In this document: positions 23,642 to 31,913 of the stretch, in pieces
Numbering within the stretch: the stretch's first letter is position 1
Layout of the letters: each line of letters begins with the position of its first letter
Assembly (NCBI GenBank): GCA_937880705.1
Contig: CALGRZ010000048.1
Span: forward strand, 1-31,994
Source: an uncultured Alistipes sp.
Lineage (GTDB): Bacteria; Bacteroidota; Bacteroidia; Bacteroidales; Rikenellaceae
Direction of reading: 5' to 3'
Length of the DNA: 31,994 nucleotides
Position numbers and translations under genes: made by a program
Notes under the pieces: model-generated
Databases searched by the model: none
What the model saw: the letters and a program-made list of their open reading frames with translations, nothing else
What the model was told of the DNA's origin: nothing

Positions 23642-24781
23642 CTATCTGAATAGTGTTAACATAACTCCTGCCACCTCGCCCGTGACGGCATTACCATCAC
23701 AATCGACAAAGTTCCAACTGAAGGCGTGCGAGCTATCCTCGCCACACACCACATCAACCACGCCCTCATCAATGCGGGCATAGTCGGTCCACTGGCCCGA
23801 CTCGAGGTTGAAGTACCACGAGCCTCCGATATATGGGTATGTGAAGCAGTCGGGCACTCCCGATATCGCTGCGAATGGCACTATCTTATCTCGATCTATC
23901 GAGCTGTTCTCGTTGCGCGGCACTACCGTGTAGCGACCCTCGGGCAGTCCATCCTCAAGCGTTGTAGTCCAAGGCACAAGGAGCTCCACGCGCAACACAT
24001 CGCCATCTGCGGCGGGTCGTCCGGAGCCAAGCTCCACACCCTCCTCGGCAAGGAAGAGCAGGAAGCAGCGATAGCTCTCATCCTTGAGATAGAAGCTATC
24101 ACCCTTATCTTGCAACTGCCCCTGATTGAAGGACATTAGGGCAAGATCGCTCTTTAGCGTCGAGTTAGGTACCGCGGGCTCCACCGTCGAGCTGACCTCG
24201 AAGTTACCGCTCCACTCGAAATATCGTTTTATGCACCTGTCGCCAACCATCACGCCACTGATGCTGAAGCATCCATCCTCGTAGAGGATAGTCACACTAC
24301 CCTCGTTGAGCAGGTCATAACACATGTCGATGCTGCCATCCTCCAGGCTCGCAAAGAATGAGCCATCGCCCACCTCGATACGCTGCCCCTGCAGTTCCAT
24401 GGTACGCATATAGCCCCAACAGAAGGTGTAGGGCGAGAAGTCGGCCGAGTTCATCGGCGAAGAGTAGCTGCCGACCAAAAGCGAGGCATCGCCACTCTGC
24501 GCGCTGTCATAGGGGGCATTGAGCAGGAGTTGCAGCACATATCCGGGGCCGATGGGGTTACCGGCCTGATCAATCTCCATATCGGTATATAGTTTGATAA
24601 TCCAGCCATCGGAACTCGCCTCGCCGATATCGTCACCAGAGTACGACACCTCGATATGCTTCATCACTATACGCTCGGGTTGCGGAGGTTGGTACTCCGG
24701 CAGTGGAGACTCAACATCCGACCTGCCACACGCCACACTCACCAAAATCATCGCTAAAAGCACCAATCTTAATATTCTCAT
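23642..24781 (-). CDS. Lipoprotein with two tandem copies of an unrecognised domain
   Basis: A 379-aa exported lipoprotein: signal peptide MRILRLVLLAMILVSVAC (C18), then a Pro/Glu-rich linker (PLPEYQPPQPE). The mature part looks like an internal duplication. Copy 1 has GYVLQLLLNAPYDS, LLVGSYSS and GSFFASLEDGSIDMCYDLLNEG; copy 2 has DVLRVELLVPWTTT, LPEGRYTV and GSWYFNLESGQWTDYARIDEG. Each copy is about 150-160 residues and predicted all-beta. No named family is recognised; a surface binding or assembly role is only a guess. The frame extends to 24850, but the ATG at 24781 gives the lipoprotein signal and follows a TACATTTG -7 box by 22 bp. It is the first gene of a two-gene operon. Confidence 0.8.
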   Translation of the reverse strand: MRILRLVLLAMILVSVACGRSDVESPLPEYQPPQPERIVMKHIEVSYSGDDIGEASSDGWIIKLYTDMEIDQAGNPIGPGYVLQLLLNAPYDSAQSGDASLLVGSYSSPMNSADFSPYTFCWGYMRTMELQGQRIEVGDGSFFASLEDGSIDMCYDLLNEGSVTILYEDGCFSISGVMVGDRCIKRYFEWSGNFEVSSTVEPAVPNSTLKSDLALMSFNQGQLQDKGDSFYLKDESYRCFLLFLAEEGVELGSGRPAADGDVLRVELLVPWTTTLEDGLPEGRYTVVPRNENSSIDRDKIVPFAAISGVPDCFTYPYIGGSWYFNLESGQWTDYARIDEGVVDVVCGEDSSHAFSWNFVDCDGNAVTGEVAGVMLTLFR

Positions 24782-24803
24782 ATACAAAACGTGTTTTTCT
24801 CTA

Positions 24804-24811
24804 CAAATGTA
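24804..24811 (-). promoter_or_regulatory. -7 box (TACATTTG) of the lipoprotein operon
   Basis: TACATTTG on the minus strand fits TAnnTTTG, with a near-match TTCG at the right distance upstream (20-bp spacer). It supports ATG 24781 over the upstream in-frame start. Confidence 0.5.
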
Positions 24812-24997
24812 AGAAAAATTAATGACTATTACGAAATTTAGGCCATACAATTATAGCTAATTGATCACTTTTACGCAGCCGATATAGTCGCTTTACGAGG
24901 CCTTCGCCAGTAAGTATTTATATGTATTTTATCACAAAACAGACGACCATTAGATGAAATAATTGGATATTTATACCACAGTTATCCCTAAAATTAG

Positions 24998-25005
24998 TAT
25001 CTTTG
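24998..25005 (+). promoter_or_regulatory. -7 box (TATCTTTG) of the glycine-lipid operon
   Basis: TATCTTTG fits TAnnTTTG, 19 bp before the first gene's ATG, implying a leader of about 15 nt. No -33 TTTG at canonical distance. The rest of the 243-bp spacer from 24782 holds the divergent lipoprotein promoter and AT-rich DNA with no gene. Confidence 0.5.
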
Positions 25006-25024
25006 TTCATTAAGATGACGGAAT

Positions 25025-25822
25025 ATGCTGATTAACATTGGAGAAATAATCTACAAAAAGAGTGGAAAAAGACTACCCCGATGGATTGTCCGTCCACTGG
25101 AGAAGCTAATACACCAGCGTGAGTTGAATGAGATATGGGCAACGGGCAAGGATCTCTCGGCAATCGAGTTTCTGCGCCACACGCTCAACTACCTCGAGGT
25201 GAGCTACGAAGTACACTACACCACACCCCTGCCAGAAGAGGAGCGTTACATATTCGCATCGAACCACCCCTTTGGTGGCATGGACGGCATGATGCTTATC
25301 GACGCCCTCTACCGACGTTGGGGCGACTCGGGTGCCATAGTCAATGACCTGCTGATGAATGTTAAGCCCCTGGCACCCCTCTTTATCGCGGTTAACAAGT
25401 ATGGCAGACAGGATGCCGAGAAGAGCCTCCGCTATGACGAGGCCCTCTCTTCAGAGTCAAAGCAGTTGTTGACATTCCCCGCAGGCTTCTGCTCACGATA
25501 TATCGATGGTCGCGTGCAGGACACCGAGTGGAAGCATCGCTTCATCAAGGATGCCGAGCGTTACAATCGCAAGGTGGTGCCCACGTTTGTCGACGGCAAG
25601 CTGTCGAAGCGTTTCTATCGCATCTACCGCCTGCGTCGCCTCCTACACATCAACGTAAACATAGAGCTCGTACTACTCGTCGACGAGATGTTCCGTCAAC
25701 GTGGCAAGCGCATAGACATATACGTCGGCAACCCTATTGATGTAACCACCATGGAGGGTAACGCCAAGCAGCGATGCGAGACGATACGCGAGCTGAGCTA
25801 CGGACTACAACCCAAGCAGTAA
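25025..25822 (+). CDS. glsA: PlsC-fold O-acyltransferase, GlsA-like (glycine lipid synthesis)
   Basis: A 265-aa acyltransferase. The catalytic block is SNHPFGGMDGMMLIDAL (H81, D87; HX5D spacing), and the FPxG block is FPAGFCSRYIDGRVQDTEWKHRF. These match the OlsA/GlsA-like Bacteroidetes group rather than standard PlsC. In Bacteroides thetaiotaomicron, GlsA adds the second (ester-linked) acyl chain to N-acyl-3-hydroxyacyl glycine, forming glycine lipid; that role is assigned here by family resemblance and by the adjacent GlsB-like gene (19 bp downstream). No transmembrane helix is evident, so it is probably a peripheral inner-membrane enzyme. A short leader separates it from a TATCTTTG -7 box. 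Other amino-acid lipids (serine, ornithine) are possible products. Confidence 0.75.
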   Translation: MLINIGEIIYKKSGKRLPRWIVRPLEKLIHQRELNEIWATGKDLSAIEFLRHTLNYLEVSYEVHYTTPLPEEERYIFASNHPFGGMDGMMLIDALYRRWGDSGAIVNDLLMNVKPLAPLFIAVNKYGRQDAEKSLRYDEALSSESKQLLTFPAGFCSRYIDGRVQDTEWKHRFIKDAERYNRKVVPTFVDGKLSKRFYRIYRLRRLLHINVNIELVLLVDEMFRQRGKRIDIYVGNPIDVTTMEGNAKQRCETIRELSYGLQPKQ

Positions 25823-25841
25823 AAACCACAAACCAAACTGA

Positions 25842-26738
25842 ATGATGAAACCTATTATAGCACCTATAAGCAAAGAGTTGCTCCTGCAAGAGATTGAGGC
25901 CCTCGAGAAGGTTCGAGATACAAACCATGGCAACAACGAGATATACATCTTCGATGCTGCCTCATCACCAAACCTTATGCGCGAGGTGGGACGTCTGCGC
26001 GAAGAGGCCTTCCGTCTTGGTGGCGGTGGCACAGGCAGTGAGTGCGACATCGACGAGAATGATCTGGCCGAGGATGGCTACCGTCAGCTTATCACCTGGG
26101 ATCCCGCAACACACGAGATCTTGGGCGGATATCGCTTTATCGTATGCCGCTCGAGCGATGCAAAGCACCTCTCAACCGAGCACTATTTTCGCTTTAGCGA
26201 CACATTCCGTCGTGACTACCTGCCCCACACCATCGAGCTTGGCCGTGCCTTCGTGCGTGTTATGGAGGGCGATGCTATGAAGAGCATCTACACGCTGGAC
26301 AACCTCTGGGATGGCATTGGCGCGCTGATCAAGGCCAACCCCGATAGCAAGTACCTGCTGGGCAAGGTTACGATGTACAGCTCGTATAACAAGGAGGCCC
26401 GCAACCTCCTACTCTACTTCCTCGACCGCTACCTCGGCGACAAGCAGCGACTGCTCGACGGCATATCGCCGCTGCTAAGCGACTACGACGACAAGGCCAT
26501 GGAGGCGATCTTCGTGGGTGGATCATACGACGAGGACTACAAAATCCTGCGCAAGACGATACGCGAGCATGGCGAGGTGATACCTCCGATGATGAATGCC
26601 TACCTGAATATCTCGCACGGCATGTTGGTCTTTGACACCATACATAACCGCGAGCTTGGCAATGTCTACGAGACGGGTATCATGGTTACCATAGCAAACA
26701 TCTTCCCCGACAAGTATGAGCGTTACACGCAGTGGTAG
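25842..26738 (+). CDS. glsB: GNAT-type N-acyltransferase, GlsB-like (glycine lipid synthesis)
   Basis: A 298-aa protein of the OlsB/GlsB N-acyltransferase group (GNAT-related fold, often labelled hemolysin-like). Diagnostic stretches are NNEIYIFDAASSPNLMREVGRLREEAFR (about 27-54), DGYRQLITWDPATHEILGGYRFI (75-97), HTIELGRAFVRVM (about 129-141), and KYLLGKVTMYSSYNKEARNLL. In Bacteroides, GlsB attaches a 3-hydroxy-acyl group from ACP to the amino group of glycine, the first step before GlsA. Here it follows glsA by 19 bp in the same operon. The C terminus (GMLVFDTIHNRELGNVYETGI) is intact. A bulged hairpin begins 9 nt after the stop. Glycine as substrate is inferred from family. Confidence 0.78.
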   Translation: MMKPIIAPISKELLLQEIEALEKVRDTNHGNNEIYIFDAASSPNLMREVGRLREEAFRLGGGGTGSECDIDENDLAEDGYRQLITWDPATHEILGGYRFIVCRSSDAKHLSTEHYFRFSDTFRRDYLPHTIELGRAFVRVMEGDAMKSIYTLDNLWDGIGALIKANPDSKYLLGKVTMYSSYNKEARNLLLYFLDRYLGDKQRLLDGISPLLSDYDDKAMEAIFVGGSYDEDYKILRKTIREHGEVIPPMMNAYLNISHGMLVFDTIHNRELGNVYETGIMVTIANIFPDKYERYTQW

Positions 26739-26746
26739 ATAGATAG

Positions 26747-26780
26747 GCGGCTGTCCAACAGAGTCTGTTGTGACAGCCGC
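26747..26780 (+). terminator. Bulged 3' hairpin after glsB
   Basis: GCGGCTGTC (26747-26755) pairs with GACAGCCGC (26772-26780). After a single bulged T (26771), CAACA (26756-26760) pairs with TGTTG (26766-26770), closing a 5-nt loop. The bulge position and inner core are the same as in the hairpin after mdh (2141-2177). T-tract is weak. Confidence 0.7.
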
Positions 26781-26813
26781 TCTTGGTATCATACCTACCA
26801 TTTGCACCAACCA

Positions 26814-26856
26814 AAGACCCCGAGGTTTAGTACTGCTGTACTACCCTCGGGGTCTT
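26814..26856. terminator. Bidirectional terminator between glsB and purB
   Basis: AAGACCCCGAGG (26814-26825) pairs with CCTCGGGGTCTT (26845-26856). Inside, TAGTAC (26828-26833) pairs with GTACTA (26838-26843) around a TGCT loop, and outside it CCAACC/GGTTGG can extend the stem. It lies between convergent glsB and purB and can serve both strands, most likely purB. Confidence 0.75.
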
Positions 26857-26896
26857 GATCTGGGTTGGGATGACATCATCCCACCACATCACGAGA

Positions 26897-28192
26897 TTAC
26901 TCGATGCCTACGCGATCAAAGATAAAGTCTACGTTCTTCAGGTAGTACTCCAGCGTGAAGCATGCATCCAGCTCCTCGCGCGTGAGCACCGCCATAACCT
27001 CGGGGGTCTCGGCAAGCAGCTCCTGATAGTCGGCACGCTCGCTCATGGCACGCATGGCCACAGGCTGCACGGTGTCGTAGGCCTTCTCGCGCGAAAATCC
27101 CTTCTCGATAAGGGCATTCATAACACGCTGTGCGAAGATAACCTTGCGTGTGCGGTAGATATTCTCCATCATCACATCCTTGAACACAACAAGGTTCTCG
27201 AGGATGCCACGGAAGCGATTAAGCATATAGTCGAGCAACATCGTAGCATCGGGAAGGATGATACGCTCGGTCGACGAGTGCGAGATATCGCGCTCGTGCC
27301 ACAGAGCCACATTCTCATAGAAGGCAGCCATATAGCCTCGCATCACACGGGCGCAGCCACACATATTCTCGCTCGAGATGGGGTTACGCTTGTGAGGCAT
27401 CGCACTCGAACCCTTCTGACCCTTGCCAAACGACTCCTCAACCTCGTGTACCTCGGTACGCTGAAGGTTACGAATCTCCATGGCCATCTGCTCGATGCTC
27501 GATGCAATAACGGCCAACGTAGCCATATAGTAGGCGTGACGATCACGCTGGATGACCTGCGTAGAGATGTTGGCACTCTCCGTACCGAGCTTCTCGCATA
27601 CATAGTCCTGAATGAAGGGAGGGATATTTGCGAAGTTACCCACAGCACCCGAGATCTTACCGACCTCAACACCGCGGGCTGCCGTAACAAAACGATTGAG
27701 GTTACGCTTCATCTCCTCATACCACAACGCCCACTTAAGACCAAAGCAGGTGATATCGGCATGGATGCCGTGTGTACGACCGATGCAGGGCGTAGACTTG
27801 AACTCTATGGCGCGCTTACGCAACACCTCCAACATCTTCTCGATATCGTCGAGCAGAATGGCGTTGGCCTGCTTGAGAAGGTAGCCATTGGCGGTATCAA
27901 CAACGTCGGTGCTGGTCAGACCATAGTGCACCCACTTACGCTCCTCGCCAAGGGTCTCACTCACGGCACGGGTAAAGGCCACAATGTCGTGACGTGTCTG
28001 CTGCTCAATCTCATAGATGCGGTTGATGTCAAACGAAGCGTTCTTCCACAACTTCTCGACATCCTCCTTGGGCACAACACCCAGCTGGCTCCAAGCCTCG
28101 GAAGCCAAAATCTCGACACGCAGGTAGGCCTCGAACTTATTCTGCTCGGTCCACACCTTACGCATCACTTCCCTGCTATATCTTTCAATCAT
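26897..28192 (-). CDS. purB: Adenylosuccinate lyase
   Basis: Cytoplasmic homotetrameric lyase of the fumarase/aspartase superfamily. It acts twice in purine synthesis: SAICAR to AICAR plus fumarate, and adenylosuccinate to AMP plus fumarate. The 431-aa protein has [14 protein letters not shown] (88-101), the catalytic-histidine segment GRTHGIHA (H141), and the superfamily signature [11 protein letters not shown] (261-271) on the mobile loop. Length matches the shorter bacterial/Bacillus type. It is the last gene of a purH-purD-folD-purB operon, 25 bp after folD, and ends facing the bidirectional hairpin. A 476-codon open frame on the opposite strand is a codon-bias shadow. Confidence 0.96.
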   Translation of the reverse strand: MIERYSREVMRKVWTEQNKFEAYLRVEILASEAWSQLGVVPKEDVEKLWKNASFDINRIYEIEQQTRHDIVAFTRAVSETLGEERKWVHYGLTSTDVVDTANGYLLKQANAILLDDIEKMLEVLRKRAIEFKSTPCIGRTHGIHADITCFGLKWALWYEEMKRNLNRFVTAARGVEVGKISGAVGNFANIPPFIQDYVCEKLGTESANISTQVIQRDRHAYYMATLAVIASSIEQMAMEIRNLQRTEVHEVEESFGKGQKGSSAMPHKRNPISSENMCGCARVMRGYMAAFYENVALWHERDISHSSTERIILPDATMLLDYMLNRFRGILENLVVFKDVMMENIYRTRKVIFAQRVMNALIEKGFSREKAYDTVQPVAMRAMSERADYQELLAETPEVMAVLTREELDACFTLEYYLKNVDFIFDRVGIE

Positions 28193-28217
28193 AGCTATTT
28201 AAGTTTTAAGGTTTATT

Positions 28218-29072
28218 CTACTTTTTCTCCATCTTGCGCTCAAAGCACTCCACCGTATTCTCCATCAGGCAGGCGATGGTCATAGGGCCTACACCACCAG
28301 GAACGGGTGTGATATGGCTTGCAACCTCCTGTGCCGCCTCGAAGTCGACGTCACCACAGAGCTTACCATTGCGGCTGTCACGGTTGACACCCACGTCAAT
28401 GACCACTGCACCCGGCTTGATCATATCGGCCTTGATGAGTCGCTCCTTGCCGATAGCCACCACAAGGATGTCGGCGCGACGGGTAACGTCACCAAGGTTA
28501 TTGGTGCGCGAGTGAGCCACCGTCACCGTAGCGTTGTTATCCAACAACAGCTTGGCCACGGGCAGACCAACAATCTTGCTGCGGCCAACAACCACAGTCT
28601 GCTTGCCCTCAATCTCAATACCTGTACTATTCAGCAGCTTGATAATACCCTTGGGGGTACACGGCAGAACGCAGGGCTGCTTGAGCCACAAGCGCGCCAC
28701 ATTCTCGGGGTGGAAACCATCCACATCCTTCTCCGAGATTATGGCCGAGATGATCTTATCCTCGTTGATATGGGCAGGCAGAGGCAACTGCACCAGAATA
28801 CCGTCAACATCATCATCCTCATTGAGCTTGTTGATGAGCGACAGCAACTCCTCCTCGCTGACACTATCGGGGTAACGCAACGTAGAGTTGCGAATACCCA
28901 CCTCGGTAGCAGCCTTGGCCTTACCGGTAACATAGGATACACTACCTGGGTCATCACCAACGAGAACAACAACGAGATTGGGGGTTCTGCCATACTTCTC
29001 CTCGAGGGCTACAACCCTCTCAGAGAGCTTTGCTTTAAGAGCCTTTGAAATCTCTTTTCCGTTGATTATCAT
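28218..29072 (-). CDS. folD: Methylenetetrahydrofolate dehydrogenase / methenyltetrahydrofolate cyclohydrolase
   Basis: Bifunctional cytoplasmic enzyme converting 5,10-methylene-THF to 5,10-methenyl-THF (NADP-dependent) and then to 10-formyl-THF. The 284-aa protein shows the catalytic YxxxK in YVTGK (Y47, K51), GILVQLPLPAHI, the Rossmann segment VVVGRSKIVGLPVAKLLL, and the C-terminal signature PVPGGVGPMT (256-265). It lies between purD and purB with 25-bp gaps on each side, so it is in the purine operon; its product 10-formyl-THF is the formyl donor for PurH (and PurN). Confidence 0.96.
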   Translation of the reverse strand: MIINGKEISKALKAKLSERVVALEEKYGRTPNLVVVLVGDDPGSVSYVTGKAKAATEVGIRNSTLRYPDSVSEEELLSLINKLNEDDDVDGILVQLPLPAHINEDKIISAIISEKDVDGFHPENVARLWLKQPCVLPCTPKGIIKLLNSTGIEIEGKQTVVVGRSKIVGLPVAKLLLDNNATVTVAHSRTNNLGDVTRRADILVVAIGKERLIKADMIKPGAVVIDVGVNRDSRNGKLCGDVDFEAAQEVASHITPVPGGVGPMTIACLMENTVECFERKMEKK

Positions 29073-29097
29073 ACTTTTATTCTATTTACATAATTAC

Positions 29098-30342
29098 TTA
29101 TTTGAATGCCTTATTACCAATATCGGTACGGTAGAAGAGGTTATCGCACTCCAATAATTCGACATCCTTGCGAGCCTTGCGCTGTGCCTCCTCGAGCGTA
29201 GCTGCCGAGGCCACAACGATCATCACACGACCACCGGCCGTGACCAACTCGCCATCCTTGATGGCTGTACCCATATGGTATATCTTCGACTCCACACGCT
29301 CCGTGCCACGAATTACAGCACCCTTGTCATAGCTACCCGGATAGCCCTTTGAGGCGAGTACGATACCCAACGTAGCCTCATCGCTCCACTGAGCAACGGG
29401 GGCTTTACCCTCGGCTACCGCACCAAAGAGTTCCACGGCATCGCTCTTCAAACGAGGCAGGACAACCTCGGTCTCGGGGTCGCCAAAGCGCGCGTTGAAC
29501 TCGATAACCTTGATACCATTGGGCGTCTTCATCAAACCGCCATACAACACACCGGTGAAGGGTGTACCCTCCTCGACCATTGCATCGGCAACACGCTGCA
29601 TGATATGCTCCATGGCATAGGCTCTGTCCTCATCGCTGATGAAGGGCAGCTCGGTATAGGCACCCATACCGCCCGTATTGGGGCCCTCGTCATTATCGTA
29701 TGCACGCTTGTGATCCTGCGCCACGGGCATGGGCGAGATCTTATTACCCGCAACGAAGCACATCAGCGAGAACTCCTCACCCGTGAGGAACTCCTCGATG
29801 ACTACCCTGCCCTCACCAAACTTGGTGTCGAGCAACATATCTTTGAGCGTAGCCTCGGCCTCCTCCATCGTAGTAGCGATAACCACACCCTTGCCTGCTG
29901 CCAGACCATCATACTTGAGCACCGTAGGCAGTGAGCCCTTGCGCACATAGTCCAGAGCCTCCTCATAGTTGGTGAAGGTGGCATAGTCGGCCGTGGGCAC
30001 GCCATACTTAACCATCAGTCGCTTGGCGAAGTCCTTGCTCGACTCGATCTGTGTTGCCGCCTTCGAGGGGCCGAAGATACGGAGTCCCTCCTCGCGGAAG
30101 CGATCCACAACACCGACTGCCAACGACGCCTCGGGGCCTACGACAGTAAGCTCAACGCCATTCTCGCGAGCAAAGGCCACCAAAGCCTCTACATCGGTAT
30201 CCTTAATGGCTACACACTCGGCCAGTGAGGCGATACCTGCATTGCCCGGGGCACAATATATCTTGGGTTGCTGGGGTGAGCGCGACAACGCCTCAACAAT
30301 GGCGTGACAACGACCACCCGAACCGATAACTAATACTTTCAT
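29098..30342 (-). CDS. purD: Phosphoribosylamine-glycine ligase (GAR synthetase)
   Basis: An ATP-grasp enzyme joining phosphoribosylamine and glycine in the second step of purine synthesis. The 414-aa protein has an N domain (MKVLVIGSGGRCHAI, then APGNAGIA), the ATP-grasp core with KYDGLAAGKGVVIA, EEFLTGEEFSLMCF, and DHKRAYDNDEGPNTGGMGAY, and the C-terminal NARFGDPETEVVLPRL. An oddity is the N-terminal motif, GGRCHA where most PurD proteins have GGREHA; the Cys codon TGT would need three changes from GAG, so a sequencing slip is unlikely. It is 41 bp after purH and 25 bp before folD. Confidence 0.95.
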   Translation of the reverse strand: MKVLVIGSGGRCHAIVEALSRSPQQPKIYCAPGNAGIASLAECVAIKDTDVEALVAFARENGVELTVVGPEASLAVGVVDRFREEGLRIFGPSKAATQIESSKDFAKRLMVKYGVPTADYATFTNYEEALDYVRKGSLPTVLKYDGLAAGKGVVIATTMEEAEATLKDMLLDTKFGEGRVVIEEFLTGEEFSLMCFVAGNKISPMPVAQDHKRAYDNDEGPNTGGMGAYTELPFISDEDRAYAMEHIMQRVADAMVEEGTPFTGVLYGGLMKTPNGIKVIEFNARFGDPETEVVLPRLKSDAVELFGAVAEGKAPVAQWSDEATLGIVLASKGYPGSYDKGAVIRGTERVESKIYHMGTAIKDGELVTAGGRVMIVVASAATLEEAQRKARKDVELLECDNLFYRTDIGNKAFK

Positions 30343-30383
30343 CTCTTCTTACCTATAATTAATAATTAAGAGCATCCCTACTA

Positions 30384-31913
30384 TTAATGCTTGAAGTGAC
30401 GCATGCCGGTCATCAGCATAGTCATACCAAACTCATTGGCACGCTTCACCGAATCCTCGTCGCGCACACTACCACCGGGCTGCACCAGAGCCGTAACACC
30501 GTACTCCTTAGCGAGGGTCACAGTATCATCGAAGGGGAAGAAGCCGTCCGATGCGAGGGTGACACCCTCGTGGAAGCCCGCAGCCTTGGCCTGCTTGAGC
30601 GCAATCTCGGCCGAGCCCACACGGTTCATCTGGCCGGCACCTACACCCACCGTATGGCCATCCTTAACAGCGACAATAGCATTTGACTTGACATGCTTGA
30701 CGATGCGCCAGCCGAAGTTCATATCCTCCAGCTCTGCCGCCGAAGGCTTGCGCTCCGTCACGCACATATCATCAACAACCTCCTTGGTAGTGGTGTCGAG
30801 AGCCTGAACAAGCACACCGCCATTGACCGTAACGAGCTGCATCTGCTCACCCTCAACCTCGCTCATATCCACCTGCAACAGGCGCAAGTTCTTCTTCGTA
30901 GAGAGCACCTCGAGGGCCTCATCCGAGAACGAAGGAGCCATAATGATCTCCAAGAAGATGGGCTTCATAAGCTCGGCAACCTCCTTGGTCAGCTCACGGT
31001 TAACGGCCACAATGCCGCCAAAGATGCTCACCTTATCAGCCTCGTAGGCCTTCTCCCACGCCTCCTTGATATCCTTGCCTATGGCAGCACCACAGGGGTT
31101 CATGTGCTTAAGACCCACGCAGAAGGGCTCGCTAAACTCGCGCACGATAGACAGCGCGGCGTTGGCATCCTGGATATTATTGTACGACATCTCCTTGCCA
31201 TTGAGCTGCTTGGCCGTAGCCAACGAGTAGGGAACACTCTCCTCGGTACGGTAGAACTTGGCACTCTGATGTGGGTTCTCGCCATAACGCAGGGTCTGCA
31301 CCAGGTCGTACGACTTAAAGAGCTTCTCGTTCAAGCCGGCCTTATCGCGCATATAGGTTGCGATACACATATCATACTCCGCAGTGTGGGTATAGGCCTT
31401 GGCCGAGAGCTCCAGACGAGTCTCAACGGTGGTATTGCCCGAGGCCTCGATCTCGGCAATGATGCGGGCGTAGTCCGCAGGGTCGCACACCACCGTAACA
31501 TCGCGGTAGTTCTTCGCTGCCGAACGCAACATCGAAGGGCCGCCGATGTCGATATTCTCGATGGCATCCTCCATCTTCACATCGGGCTTCGAGATAGTCT
31601 GACGGAAAGGATAGAGGTTTACACAGACCATATCGATGAACTCAATGGCGTTATCCTTCAACGCCTTGAGGTGACTCTCATCGTCACGACGCGCCAACAG
31701 ACCGCCATGCACCTTGGGGTGCAGGGTCTTCACGCGGCCGTCGCAAATCTCGGGGAAGCCCGTTACATCGCTGATGTTGATTACCTCCACGCCGCTCTCC
31801 TCGAGCAGCTTCATCGTGCCGCCCGTGGCGATCACCTCCCAGCCCAGCGCGCGGAGGCCCTTGGCAAACTCCACCACGCCACGCTTGTCGCTTACACTAA
31901 CTAATGCTCTCAT
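30384..31913 (-). CDS. purH: Bifunctional AICAR transformylase / IMP cyclohydrolase
   Basis: The bifunctional enzyme for the last two steps to IMP: formylation of AICAR with 10-formyl-THF, then ring closure. The 509-aa protein has the cyclohydrolase domain (about 1-195) with VIATGGTMKLL, DVTGFPEICDGRVKTLHPKVHGGLL and DIGGPSMLRSAAKN. The transformylase domain has LRYGENPHQSAKFY, GLKHMNPCGAAIG with the catalytic Lys-His, DGFFPFDDTV, and the C-terminal GMRHFKH. It is the first visible gene of the minus-strand purine operon. The 81 bp upstream to the window edge are AT-rich; no promoter consensus or purine riboswitch fold is visible, so its promoter may lie outside. Confidence 0.97.
   Translation of the reverse strand: MRALVSVSDKRGVVEFAKGLRALGWEVIATGGTMKLLEESGVEVINISDVTGFPEICDGRVKTLHPKVHGGLLARRDDESHLKALKDNAIEFIDMVCVNLYPFRQTISKPDVKMEDAIENIDIGGPSMLRSAAKNYRDVTVVCDPADYARIIAEIEASGNTTVETRLELSAKAYTHTAEYDMCIATYMRDKAGLNEKLFKSYDLVQTLRYGENPHQSAKFYRTEESVPYSLATAKQLNGKEMSYNNIQDANAALSIVREFSEPFCVGLKHMNPCGAAIGKDIKEAWEKAYEADKVSIFGGIVAVNRELTKEVAELMKPIFLEIIMAPSFSDEALEVLSTKKNLRLLQVDMSEVEGEQMQLVTVNGGVLVQALDTTTKEVVDDMCVTERKPSAAELEDMNFGWRIVKHVKSNAIVAVKDGHTVGVGAGQMNRVGSAEIALKQAKAAGFHEGVTLASDGFFPFDDTVTLAKEYGVTALVQPGGSVRDEDSVKRANEFGMTMLMTGMRHFKH

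Noticed and set aside
26855..28285. 476-codon plus-strand open frame
   Set aside because: Antisense shadow of purB in a codon-biased, GC-richer region; the purB reading shows the full superfamily signature.
30693..31904. 403-codon plus-strand open frame
   Set aside because: Antisense shadow of purH; no promoter, start context or family resemblance.
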